From: Chryseobacterium balustinum
Lineage (GTDB): Bacteria > Bacteroidota > Bacteroidia > Flavobacteriales > Weeksellaceae
Direction: 5' to 3'
Length of the DNA stretch: 64,000 bases
Assembly (NCBI RefSeq): GCF_900168205.1
Contig: NZ_FUZE01000014.1
Span: 1 to 64,000, forward strand
Part shown: piece by piece, positions 53,948 to 62,780 of the stretch
How the letters are laid out: each line of letters opens with the position of its first letter
Position numbering within the stretch: the stretch's first letter is position 1
The notes under the pieces: generated by a model
What the model saw: only the letters and a program-made list of their open reading frames with translations
What the model was told of the DNA's origin: nothing
The model's database searches: none
Translations under genes and position numbers: made by a program

Positions 53948-55681
53948 ATGGATGAACTTCTCAATGAGCCTGGTTTACAAATCACTATTGTCCTTTTCTT
54001 GATTCCTGTGATTTTTGCACTTATTCTAATTTTAATAAGGGTAAACCGGATGATTTCTGATACAATTAAAAGAAGTGAGCTAAAAAGAATATACGAACAT
54101 CTTAGCAGGCTGCAGCCGGGGGAAATCTCCGCTTTGGAAGAACGGAGAAAAGAACTTGAATTTCAACTTTCCGGAGATGAGCTTTCGGAAAATAAAGAGG
54201 TAAGAGATCCTCGGGGGCTGATCGATGAGGCAAATGAAGTGCACGACATTCGTTTCCTGCAATCTAAAAGAGAAGAGGGTAGAAACATCATTATTCCAAA
54301 TGATGAAAAAAAACTGATCCTTTGGTTTTTGGGTTGTAGCGTATTCTGGCTCTTTGCCGGTACCACGGTCGGCGAGTATCTAGGAATTAAATTTGTTGCG
54401 CCTGATGCTGATCATATCAGCTGGTTAAGCTTTGGAAGACTTAGACCGGTCCATACAAATATAGTTTTCTGGGGCTGGGCATCTATGGCGATGGTTGGCT
54501 TTTCGTATTACGTTATACCACGGGTGGGGAATACGAAAGTTTTCAACCTTAAGATCGGTTACATAACATTGATATTAATGAATTCAGCTGTTTTATTAGG
54601 CAGTATTTGTTTAATGGCGGGGATTAACAACAGTGGAGGCGAATACAGGGAATACATTTGGCCGGTCATGCTGCTTTTTGCAGTGGGAATTATTATTAGT
54701 ATTTATAATCATATCAATACCATCGCATTCCGTAAGACAGAAGAAATCTATGTTTCAAATTGGTATATTGTTTCGGCAATGATGTTTGTGGTGGTTATCC
54801 TGATCGTTGCCTATCTTCCTTTTTGGCAGGACGGTTTGGGAGAAACAATTACTCAGGGTTATTTTATGCATCAGGGTGTGGGAATGTGGTTCATGTTCTT
54901 CAATTTAGGATTAATGTATTATTTTCTTCCTCAGGAACTTAATAGTCCGGTATATTCGTATAGTCTGAGCATACTTGCATTTTGGACGCAGATTTTGTTT
55001 TATACTCTTATTGGAACGCATCATTTTATTTTCAGTGCTATTCCCTGGTGGATGCAGACCATTGCTATTGTTGCCAGTGTTGGAATGGTGATCCCTGTTG
55101 CAGCAGGCAGCATTAATTTCATGATGACCATTCGCGGATCCTGGCATCGTCTGAAACTGAGTTATGTACTGCCTTTTTACGTAGTTTCTATTCTCTTTTA
55201 TTTTACGGGCTCGATGCAGGGGACGGCAGAAGCTTTCAGGGCAACAAACCTACTATGGCATTTTACTGACTTTACGGTGGCTCACTCACATTTAACGATG
55301 TATGGGATCATTACCTTCATGCTATGGTCTTTTACTTATACCTTGGTTCCGAGACTCACTTCATATGAACCGCCAAGTATTACTGTAGGATTACATTTTT
55401 GGTTGGCATTAATTGGAGTTTTGGTATATACTGTTTCTTTGATGATTGGCTCTACCGAAAAAGGAATGATGTGGATGGAGAAAAAACCTTTTATAGAAGG
55501 AGTGGTAAAAATGATGCCTTTTTGGTTGTGGAGAGCAATTGGAGGAACTATGATGTGGATCTCGCATATCGTTTTCGCATATAATTTTTATAGAATGATT
55601 AAACCAAGAAAAGAGATACGTCTTCCTCATACCCCACAAGAGATTTTAGAAATAGTTCACACAAAACAACAAAGGTCATAA
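53948..55681 (+). CDS. Haem-copper oxidase subunit I, cbb3-related (second oxidase)
   Basis: A 577-residue membrane protein. The first ~120 residues are an extra N-terminal helix and a charged coiled coil. The catalytic core follows: His169 (RPVHTN, low-spin haem), His308 (FMHQG, CuB), Tyr352 six residues before His358-His359, and His446/His448 in FTVAHSHLTM. The cross-link Tyr present in cbb3 oxidases is kept, and there is no Glu at His308+4 as in cNOR, so an oxidase is favoured over an NO reductase. Where CcoN has Glu (347 in CcoNO) this protein has Gln424 at the same spacing. Four downstream genes form one operon with it. Confidence 0.8.
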   Translation: MDELLNEPGLQITIVLFLIPVIFALILILIRVNRMISDTIKRSELKRIYEHLSRLQPGEISALEERRKELEFQLSGDELSENKEVRDPRGLIDEANEVHDIRFLQSKREEGRNIIIPNDEKKLILWFLGCSVFWLFAGTTVGEYLGIKFVAPDADHISWLSFGRLRPVHTNIVFWGWASMAMVGFSYYVIPRVGNTKVFNLKIGYITLILMNSAVLLGSICLMAGINNSGGEYREYIWPVMLLFAVGIIISIYNHINTIAFRKTEEIYVSNWYIVSAMMFVVVILIVAYLPFWQDGLGETITQGYFMHQGVGMWFMFFNLGLMYYFLPQELNSPVYSYSLSILAFWTQILFYTLIGTHHFIFSAIPWWMQTIAIVASVGMVIPVAAGSINFMMTIRGSWHRLKLSYVLPFYVVSILFYFTGSMQGTAEAFRATNLLWHFTDFTVAHSHLTMYGIITFMLWSFTYTLVPRLTSYEPPSITVGLHFWLALIGVLVYTVSLMIGSTEKGMMWMEKKPFIEGVVKMMPFWLWRAIGGTMMWISHIVFAYNFYRMIKPRKEIRLPHTPQEILEIVHTKQQRS

Positions 55682-56670
55682 TGGATTTTTTTAGCGATCA
55701 TAAAAAACTGTTTTCATCGGCATTAGCTTTTTTCCTTTTTCTTACATTGGTTATCTGTATTTTGCCGGCATTTAACAATCAGAAAGTATACAAACCATTA
55801 CCTGGAAGTAAAGCACTGACAGAGGAAGAAAGTCACGGAAAGGAAATTTATATCCGGGAAGGTTGCGTAGGTTGTCATACACAGCAGGTTAGAAATGTTG
55901 ATATGGATCAGGTTTTTGGAGGCAGACCTAGTCTTGCCATCGATTACGCCAGAAATAGAAGGTTGAATCTTTTCCAGAACACCGCCACTTTAATGGGAAC
56001 TGAAAGGACAGGTCCTGATCTTATCAATATTGGGAGCAGGCAACCAAGTAAAGAATGGCAATATTCGCATTTATTTAATCCGAGATCAGTTGTCCCTGAA
56101 TCAGTGATGCCATCATACCAATGGATGTTTTTAATAAAAGACGAATTGCAGACAGGTGATGTCGAAGTAAATGTTCCGGATAAGTTTAAAATAGGAATTA
56201 AGGGAAAAATCGTTCCTTCAAAAGATGCTCAGGATTTGGTTGCGTATTTATTGAGCTTAAAACAAACTGAGCTTCCTAAAAGTATACCGACCAGAGAATT
56301 TTTATATAAAGTAGAAAAAAAAGCAGACGGAAATTCTCAAGGCGATAATCTCCCTGATGGAACAACGTTGTTTACTACAAATTGTGCGAGCTGTCATCAG
56401 GCGAACGGAGAGGGATTACCGGGAGCTTTCCCAGCATTAAAAGGAAGCCCGGTCGTTTTAGGTGATGATTTGGAATTATATGTAACTATTATAATGAAAG
56501 GTTATGATCCCCGACCTGAATACGCTACAATGCCTGCTGTTGGAACTAATGCAGGATTTTCACCGGCAGAAGTTGCTGCCCTCATTAATCATGAAAGAAC
56601 AAGCTGGGGGAACACCGGAAAAAAAGTGACGGCTGATGAAGTGAAAGTAATTATGGATAAAATAAAATAA
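55681..56670 (+). CDS. Dihaem cytochrome c subunit (CcoO fused to a CcoP-like domain)
   Basis: A 329-residue protein with one N-terminal membrane anchor (8-30). The first c-haem site is CVGCH (62-66) with Met143 as the sixth ligand, CcoO-like (EIYIREGCVGCHTQQVRN). The second is CASCH (235-239) in a small class I domain with Met in ATMPAVG, like CcoP. Electrons would pass from the outside to haem b of the subunit I encoded just before it (1-base stop/start overlap). Two haems in one polypeptide explain the absence of a separate CcoP. Confidence 0.85.
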   Translation: MDFFSDHKKLFSSALAFFLFLTLVICILPAFNNQKVYKPLPGSKALTEEESHGKEIYIREGCVGCHTQQVRNVDMDQVFGGRPSLAIDYARNRRLNLFQNTATLMGTERTGPDLINIGSRQPSKEWQYSHLFNPRSVVPESVMPSYQWMFLIKDELQTGDVEVNVPDKFKIGIKGKIVPSKDAQDLVAYLLSLKQTELPKSIPTREFLYKVEKKADGNSQGDNLPDGTTLFTTNCASCHQANGEGLPGAFPALKGSPVVLGDDLELYVTIIMKGYDPRPEYATMPAVGTNAGFSPAEVAALINHERTSWGNTGKKVTADEVKVIMDKIK

Positions 56671-56671
56671 T

Positions 56672-56932
56672 ATGAAAAAGATAAAATTAGGATTTTTTGT
56701 TTTTTTATTTTGGGCCGGGTATGTTCAGGCATGTGACGCCTGTAAACTTCAACAGCCTAAAATAACGCAGGATCTAACACATGGTACTGGACCCGAATCA
56801 AATTGGGACTGGGTAATTGTATCAAGTATTGGCATAATTACACTTGGGACTTTATTTTTTTCTTTTAAGTTTCTGGTCATCCCGGGAGAAAAGAACAGAA
56901 AACATATCAAAAATACAATATTGGATTTCTAA
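56672..56932 (+). CDS. Small membrane protein of the second oxidase operon
   Basis: An 86-residue protein with a signal-like N-terminus (MKKIKLGFFVFLFWAGYVQA), a C-D-A-C motif (CDACKLQQP) directly after it and one membrane segment (WVIVSSIGIITLGTLFFSFK). The CxxC placed outside the membrane could bind copper or haem, or be a thiol pair for assembly. It starts 1 base after the dihaem cytochrome gene. The function is inferred from position only. Confidence 0.6.
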   Translation: MKKIKLGFFVFLFWAGYVQACDACKLQQPKITQDLTHGTGPESNWDWVIVSSIGIITLGTLFFSFKFLVIPGEKNRKHIKNTILDF

Positions 56933-56944
56933 AGCTTCAAAAAA

Positions 56945-57346
56945 ATGTCAAAACATAACGCCACTGTTTTTTTATACATCGATGAAGAAGTGAATCCCAT
57001 TGCAGAACTTCAGACCCCGATAGTTTTTAATCTTGATACAACAAAATTGGCCGATGGGAAACACCTCCTTAGAATTGTTAGTAAATTTGATCAGAAAGAG
57101 GGGCTAAAAATCATACCTTTTATCGTTCGTAATGGCCCTATTATTCATTTAGAAGGACTTTCTGATGATGAAGTAGTTAATGGCACGATACCTTTAATGG
57201 TCAACGCGTATGATACAGGAAGAAATCAAAGCTTCATTATCAAAGGAAGCGAAAATCCTCGTACGATACCGGTTTGGGTGTGGGTAATTGCTCTGATATT
57301 CGTAGCCTGGGCAGCTTTTTATATTGTCACGAATTTCAATCTTTAG
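56945..57346 (+). CDS. Tail-anchored accessory protein of the second oxidase operon
   Basis: A 133-residue protein: an N-terminal beta-sandwich (residues 1-100; FDTxKLADGKHLLRIVSKF, PFIVRNGPIIHLEGLSDDEV) and a single C-terminal membrane helix (TIPVWVWVIALIFVAWAAFY). Related flavobacterial proteins are labelled cytochrome C although no CxxCH is present here either. It starts 12 bp after the small membrane protein gene. Probably a structural or assembly part of the oxidase. Confidence 0.65.
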   Translation: MSKHNATVFLYIDEEVNPIAELQTPIVFNLDTTKLADGKHLLRIVSKFDQKEGLKIIPFIVRNGPIIHLEGLSDDEVVNGTIPLMVNAYDTGRNQSFIIKGSENPRTIPVWVWVIALIFVAWAAFYIVTNFNL

Positions 57347-57422
57347 AATACTATTGTTAGCTTAATGGTATGTACGTTCTTAAGAGTTATTCCTAACGAC
57401 TTTTGTGTAAAATTTTTTTTGT

Positions 57423-57785
57423 ATGAAAATTAAAATGAAGCGAATTTATGAAAAGCCATCCTCAGATGGTTATCGGGTGTTGGTGGACCGACTTTGGCCT
57501 CGTGGAATGTCAAAGGAAAATGCTCATATCAATGAATGGAATAAAGATCTTGCGCCTTCTGATAAGCTACGCAAATGGTTTAATCATGATCCTGAACTTT
57601 GGGTCAGTTTTTCTCAGAAATACATCACAGAATTACAAAAAAGTGATAGTGTAAAAGAATTTTTAGAACGTAATAGAAAGCATGAAGTTATTACGTTGTT
57701 ATATGCCGCAAAAGATGAGAAACATTGCCACGCAAAGATTTTGAAAGAATATCTGGAAAAATTGAAAGCAGAAAATAAAATGTAA
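57423..57785 (+). CDS. DUF488 family protein
   Basis: A 120-residue cytoplasmic protein with the family signature RVLVDRLWPRGMSKENAHIN, EWNKDLAPSDKLRKWFNHDP and VITLLYAAKDEKHCHAKILK. These proteins are common in flavobacteria with globins, ClC channels and stress genes; their function is unknown. Met5 in KIKMKRIYEK is an alternative start at 57435. It is 76 bp downstream of the oxidase operon and 56 bp upstream of the ClC gene. Confidence 0.9.
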   Translation: MKIKMKRIYEKPSSDGYRVLVDRLWPRGMSKENAHINEWNKDLAPSDKLRKWFNHDPELWVSFSQKYITELQKSDSVKEFLERNRKHEVITLLYAAKDEKHCHAKILKEYLEKLKAENKM

Positions 57786-57841
57786 TCTATTTTCAAAGTT
57801 TCTCATAAATACCTTAAAATACTAAAAAAAATAATTTCTTA

Positions 57842-59092
57842 ATGCAACGGAAGAAAGTACGAAGACATCATTATTTCAGACTCATTTTAGTTTCAATTTT
57901 AATAAGTATCTGTGCTTCTTTTCTCGGGTATTCATTAAAATTCTTTACGGAACATTTTCAAAAATTAATATTTCATTATGCAGAAAAAGAAAATGCTTTA
58001 TTTTTTGTTTTATTTCCAACAATTGGGATCACAGCAATTTATTTTTTAAGAAAATATCTTTTTTTGAACAGGAAGAATAAAGGGATTACAGAAATTTATA
58101 AAACAGTTGACCAACGTAAAGACCATTTGCCACTATTCAAAATTCCATCACATTATTTTAATGGCTTTTTGACCGTCATCTTCGGTGGCTCAACAGGAAT
58201 TGAGGTTTCTACAGTTGTTGCGACCGCAACGCTTGGAAATGCAGCGTATGAAAAACAATTTTCTGCTAATATATATAAGCTGGAGCTTATTTGTGCAGGT
58301 GTTGTGGCGGGCGTGGCTGTTTTATTTGGAAGTCCGATTGCAGGCTGGCTCTTCGCGATGGAAGTGATTGCCAGAAAATTTACTAAGACCCTGTTTATAA
58401 GCTGTACCGCATCAGCATTTATTTCTGTGGTGTTTTTATTTTACATAAAAATCAAACCATTACTTCCTTTTGAGATCACAGAATGGAGATGGTCGGCAGT
58501 CCCCTTTTTTTTATTGTTGAGCATTTTGGGTAGTGGTTTATCTGTCTATTTTACTATTTCAGTTATTAAAATAAAGGATTTCTTTTCTGGAATATCAAAT
58601 GACTTTCTAAGAGTAAATTTCGGAAGCTTAATCGTTGGAGGTTTGATATTCTGTTTTCCTTTTCTATATGGGGACAGTTATCATTCACTGTCAGAAATTT
58701 TGTATCATCCTCAAAGTTATTCTTTCATATTGATCTTCGTTTTAATTTTTTTAAAACCGTTAGCGGCAGCATTAACACTGGGAGCGGGTGGAGACGGTGG
58801 TGTTTTTGCGCCAAGTATTGTCGCGGGTGCTTTCCTAGGGTTTGCTTTTGCTCTTTGCTGTAATACCCTCTTCGGAACTTCTTTGATTTATTTGAATTTT
58901 GTTTTAGTGGGCGCAGCTGCCACATTGTCTGCTTCTATCTACGCTCCATTTACTGCTCTTTTTTTAGTCTGCAATTTGGTGCCAAATGGATATGTATTAT
59001 TCTTCCCAATATTAGTAGGATGTTGGATATCAAAAGGCTTAGCAAAGAAAATTTTCCCTTATAATGTATACACTTATAAAATCAAAAGTTAA
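57842..59092 (+). CDS. ClC-type voltage-gated chloride channel/transporter
   Basis: A 416-residue membrane protein of the ClC family: GGSTGIEVSTVVATATLGNA in place of the GSGIP region, GSPIAGWLFAMEVI (GxxxxxxxE) and the selectivity motif GGDGGVFAPSIVAGAFLG. No C-terminal CBS domains follow. The gating/proton Glu is present in GIEVS, so proton/anion exchange is possible. It may carry chloride, fluoride or nitrate; the sequence does not tell, but the surroundings make nitrate worth considering. Confidence 0.85.
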   Translation: MQRKKVRRHHYFRLILVSILISICASFLGYSLKFFTEHFQKLIFHYAEKENALFFVLFPTIGITAIYFLRKYLFLNRKNKGITEIYKTVDQRKDHLPLFKIPSHYFNGFLTVIFGGSTGIEVSTVVATATLGNAAYEKQFSANIYKLELICAGVVAGVAVLFGSPIAGWLFAMEVIARKFTKTLFISCTASAFISVVFLFYIKIKPLLPFEITEWRWSAVPFFLLLSILGSGLSVYFTISVIKIKDFFSGISNDFLRVNFGSLIVGGLIFCFPFLYGDSYHSLSEILYHPQSYSFILIFVLIFLKPLAAALTLGAGGDGGVFAPSIVAGAFLGFAFALCCNTLFGTSLIYLNFVLVGAAATLSASIYAPFTALFLVCNLVPNGYVLFFPILVGCWISKGLAKKIFPYNVYTYKIKS

Positions 59093-59162
59093 GAATACGC
59101 TGGGGCGACATATACTTGAAGTAATATAAAATAATAGGTTACGCAATTTTAAATAATAAACA

Positions 59163-59789
59163 ATGCCAAGAAAAGTTGTACAGGGCCCTATCAGGGATAA
59201 AGAAAGAACCAAACAAAAATTAATGAACGCAGTTGGTAAAATTTTAAAAACCGAAGGTTATTTAGGATTAAAGGTTAGTAAAATATCAGCTGTTGCCGGT
59301 TTTGATAAAAAGTTAATTTATACCTATTTTGGTAGTACGGATAAACTTATTGATGAGTATATCAGATCGCAGGATTATTGGCGTAAAATTGATGAGAAAC
59401 AAATTGAGGCTAATTTTTCAGCTAGTGGAAAAACACCTGCAGAAATAGCTTTGTTAAGCCAGTTTGAAGGTTTAAAAACTAATAAAGAATTGCAAAAGAT
59501 CATCATTTGGCAAATTTCGGAAAAACGAAGTGTTCTCAAAAATTTATTTGAGCAGCGTGAAAAAGTTTTTCAAGGTTTGAAAAGTAGCGCTAAGGAATTG
59601 GATTTTAGTCAGCAATCTGAAGAGTTTAAAACGACATTAGCAATACTGTTGGCAGGAATTCATTACCTTAATCTCTGTACTGTACATAACAGTACTACTT
59701 TTTGTGGAATTAATTTAAAGTCTAAGGAGGGACGGATGAAAATTGAGAAAGCTATTCTTGATATTGCCGATTTTGCGCATCAAAGATAA
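59163..59789 (+). CDS. TetR-family transcriptional regulator
   Basis: A 208-residue repressor: HTH at ~15-60 (TKQKLMNAVGKILKTEGYLG, VSKISAVAGFDKKLIYTYFG) and an all-helical ligand domain after it. It lies 70 bp after the ClC gene on the same strand. Cys near the C-terminus (LCTVHNSTTFCG) is a feature of this member only. No local operator was identified. It may control the DUF488/ClC genes or the frameshifted gene downstream. Confidence 0.85.
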   Translation: MPRKVVQGPIRDKERTKQKLMNAVGKILKTEGYLGLKVSKISAVAGFDKKLIYTYFGSTDKLIDEYIRSQDYWRKIDEKQIEANFSASGKTPAEIALLSQFEGLKTNKELQKIIIWQISEKRSVLKNLFEQREKVFQGLKSSAKELDFSQQSEEFKTTLAILLAGIHYLNLCTVHNSTTFCGINLKSKEGRMKIEKAILDIADFAHQR

Positions 59790-59927
59790 TCATGTTTGAG
59801 AGGTTGTAAGTTTCCTTGAACCTTACGGATAGTAACAGAGCGTCAATTGCATCCATGGAAGTTTAATAGTAAAAGATTTTCTTAGCGGGAATTGATATTA
59901 TATTCATAGAAATTAAAACAATAACTT

Positions 59928-60225
59928 ATGGCTAAATTTATCGTACGTGTAGAATTGATTGATGCGGAAACAGAAACCTATACTGCGTTTCATAAACAAA
60001 TGTATAAGAAAGGTTTTACAAGATCAATAAGTTTAGAATACACAGAAGCTATATATGTTGCCGGATGCTGAATACTACTATAATGGAGTTATAGATGACA
60101 TTAATGTCATCAAAACAAATGTTGAATTTGCAGCACTGACAACGAATAAAAAACACAAAATTGTTATAACAAAAGCGGAAGAAATCGAAGCCATTGGTCT
60201 AAACCGAGTTATGAAGCTTAATTAG
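59928..60225 (+). pseudogene. Small conserved protein, frameshifted
   Basis: The ATG at 59928 opens MAKFIVRVELIDAETETYTA with FHKQMYKKGFTRSISLEYTE and runs into TGA after about 47 codons. The +1 frame then continues YMLPDAEYYYNGVIDDINVI and KHKIVITKAEEIEAIGLNRV to TAG at 60225. Joined, the ~98 residues resemble DUF2622-type proteins (VRVEL...LH...GF...LP-x-AEY). The shift lies in the TATATAT run near 60049-60055. Confidence 0.7.
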
Positions 60226-60413
60226 TTTTCTGGATTCAGTTTTACATGAATGGACCTATTTTTGTCAATTATTGTTACTTGTTTATCTATTCTTCAAACT
60301 GACAGATAATTGTCTGGGTTTTCCATCTGTAATGATGGTAGGAGAAAGAATATCCTTTGAATACAAATACTATATGCTAGTCTACAAAATTTATCCAAAT
60401 AGTCTTAATGTAA

Positions 60414-62513
60414 TCATATCATTCTAATTCTTGGCAGCCCAATCTCGTGTTCTTGCGGGTACGGTTGTCTAAATGTAACACTTACATCCTCCCGCAGTCC
60501 GCTCTCTATTTCCCTCTCTTTATCCTTATCCATCGAATAACGGGGATCAGGAACTAAGGGCATTTTTGCCATTTTTGTGATGGTCACGGTCGGGAAATGA
60601 TAATCTACCTCGACCGTACCTAATAGAAGGTAAATACCTCCTTCTTTAAAAGGAAACTTTCTGAGGCTATCGGGAAAATGGGCGGTATCAAAATACTGTC
60701 CTTCAGCATCGATCCAGGTTCCGAAGTACATATCATCTTTTTTGCCGGGATGATCTTTCTTTTTGATGGGAACGTGCTTTCTTGAGATCAGATAGGCGAG
60801 CATTTTAACCTGTTTTTTGTGGTATTTTAATAGGTCCTTAACCAATACGTGACCTCTGTACTTAGTTTTTAGTAAGTCAAAAATTGAATAAGAAACTGGA
60901 AAACCCAATATTTCGATTTCATCAAAAGCATCTTCAAAAGGATTTCTTTCAATAACAGGCAATTCATAATCTTTCTGAGGTTCATCAAACAACGATATAA
61001 TTTTAGTTTTGTAGTAATTCTTTGATAAAAGAAATCTCGCTTCTATTAATAATTCATGTTTTTGTTTTCCGGTGAACCTGAATGCTCCGACAAAGATCAA
61101 AGTCTGTAAAGTTTGTATACCGATATTGACTCTTTTGACAAAATCTTCTAAGGATTTGTAATCTCCATTTTCTTTACGTTCTTCAGGAATAGATAGTTTA
61201 ACCGAGGCTTCAAGTTTTTCAATATGCATAAAACCCAAATATACGTCAGTACCGTAAACGGTCGTCTGAAATTCGCTGAGGTTGATGCAGGGATTATGAA
61301 TGGTCGCTCCTGCCATTTTTGCCTCGTGAACATATACTTCCGTTCTGTAAAATCCACCACCGTTATTGATGGCTGAGACCATAAATTCGATAGGGTAGTA
61401 GGCTTTGAGATAGAGACTCTGATAACTTTCCACCGCATACGAAGCTGAGTGAGCTTTACAAAAAGAATAGCCTGCAAAGGATTCGATTTGACGATAGACT
61501 TCCTGAGATAACTGTTCGGGGTGTCCTTTCTTCTTACAGGATTCAAAAAAATCATCTTTTAATTTCTGTAAGGCTGATAATGAACGTCCCTTGCCGCTCA
61601 TGGCTCTTCTTAAGACATCACCGTTTTCGGCAGAAACACCACCGAAATGCATGGCAATTTTTATCACATCCTCCTGATACACCATGATTCCATAGGTCTC
61701 ACCGAGTTCTTTCTCAAAGACTTCGTGGAAGTATTCAAACTGGTTTGGATGATTGTGCCGGAATATATACTCCCGCATCATTCCGCTTTGCGCCACACCG
61801 GGGCGAATAATGGATGAGGCGGCTACCAAAACCTTATAATTCTCACACTTCAATCTTCTCAATAAGCCCCGCATTGCAGGAGATTCAATATAGAAACAGC
61901 CAATCGTATTTCCGATACTCAGATACTCGTTGCACTTGGTCTCATTTTTTGAGATCCTTGTATCCTCAATGTCGACAGTGATTCCTCTTTTTTCTTCGAT
62001 CAGTCTGACCGTATCTTTTATGGTTCCCAATCCTCTTTGTGAAAGGATGTCAAATTTTTCAAGACCGATCTCCTCTGCGGTATGCATATCAAACTGTACA
62101 ATAGGAAATTCCTTTGGGGGGAATTCTAAAGCAGAATAATTGGTGATCGGTTCTTCAGAAATCAGGATTCCACAGGAATGCATACTTCTTTGATTAGGGA
62201 AACCTATCAATAAATTTTCATACTTATAGATCTCCTGGACAATGGAGTTCTGATCATGCTGATCTCTCGGTCTTTTAGAAAGCTGATCCAGTTCATCCTT
62301 AGGCAGTCCGAATACTTTTCCAAGCTCCCTGAACCTTGACCTGCTTTTAAATTCGACGTTGGTTCCGCAAAAGGCCACATGATCCTTTCCATATTTATTA
62401 AATATATATTCCAATATGGTATCCCGGTTCTTCCAACTCCAGTCGATGTCAAAGTCAGGAGGCGTTTTCCGATTGAGATTCAAAAATCTTTCAAAATAAA
62501 GATCAAGTTCCAA
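60414..62513 (-). CDS. DnaE-type DNA polymerase III alpha subunit lacking the N-terminal region
   Basis: The open frame gives 699 residues (TTG start at 62513). It starts inside the polymerase palm: LDLYFERFLNLNRKTPPDFD with Asp22/Asp24, and the third catalytic Asp155 in GLEKFDILSQRG. The fingers (AGYSFCKAHSASYAVESYQS), helix-hairpin-helix (~450) and an OB part (~600) follow. The PHP domain and the first third of the palm (about 350 residues) are absent. Upstream codons in the same frame (KRLITYYYQALFGFK) resemble the missing segment only weakly. Error-prone DnaE2/ImuC-like polymerases of Bacteroidota have about 1,000 residues. The gene is probably truncated; without the palm start it is unlikely to work, although all three Asp remain. 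Confidence 0.75.
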   Translation of the reverse strand: MELDLYFERFLNLNRKTPPDFDIDWSWKNRDTILEYIFNKYGKDHVAFCGTNVEFKSRSRFRELGKVFGLPKDELDQLSKRPRDQHDQNSIVQEIYKYENLLIGFPNQRSMHSCGILISEEPITNYSALEFPPKEFPIVQFDMHTAEEIGLEKFDILSQRGLGTIKDTVRLIEEKRGITVDIEDTRISKNETKCNEYLSIGNTIGCFYIESPAMRGLLRRLKCENYKVLVAASSIIRPGVAQSGMMREYIFRHNHPNQFEYFHEVFEKELGETYGIMVYQEDVIKIAMHFGGVSAENGDVLRRAMSGKGRSLSALQKLKDDFFESCKKKGHPEQLSQEVYRQIESFAGYSFCKAHSASYAVESYQSLYLKAYYPIEFMVSAINNGGGFYRTEVYVHEAKMAGATIHNPCINLSEFQTTVYGTDVYLGFMHIEKLEASVKLSIPEERKENGDYKSLEDFVKRVNIGIQTLQTLIFVGAFRFTGKQKHELLIEARFLLSKNYYKTKIISLFDEPQKDYELPVIERNPFEDAFDEIEILGFPVSYSIFDLLKTKYRGHVLVKDLLKYHKKQVKMLAYLISRKHVPIKKKDHPGKKDDMYFGTWIDAEGQYFDTAHFPDSLRKFPFKEGGIYLLLGTVEVDYHFPTVTITKMAKMPLVPDPRYSMDKDKEREIESGLREDVSVTFRQPYPQEHEIGLPRIRMI

Positions 62514-62695
62514 TTTAAAGCCAAACAGCGCTTGATAATAATAAGTTATCAGGCGTTTACTTTTTTAATTCATACATCTCTTCATTCAAAATTTTAAAAA
62601 ATCGTCAAAAATATCAACACTTCAGTAGTTGATATAATGTGAATGTATCTTCAGTTCTAATTTGATTTAAAAAAAAAATCTTTAATTCTTTCAAT

Positions 62696-62709
62696 ATGAT
62701 GTAAATCAT
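62696..62709 (+). promoter_or_regulatory. Perfect Crp/Fnr-type site (ATGAT-N4-ATCAT)
   Basis: ATGATGTAAATCAT is a perfect palindrome close to the Fnr consensus TTGAT-N4-ATCAA. It lies about 112 bases upstream of the -7 element that serves the membrane cytochrome gene. It could be bound by the Crp/Fnr protein encoded at 53251. Confidence 0.55.
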
Positions 62710-62780
62710 GTTATTTGTAATTATTTGATTATCAAATTAATGATTTGTATTATTTAAAACTTATTGCTTTAGAATAATTT

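Noticed and set aside
53948..55681. Reading the second haem-copper protein as a nitric oxide reductase because of nearby globin genes
   Set aside because: The cbb3 cross-link Tyr is present and the Glu at His+4 of cNOR is absent, so sequence favours an oxidase; only a biochemical test would overturn this.
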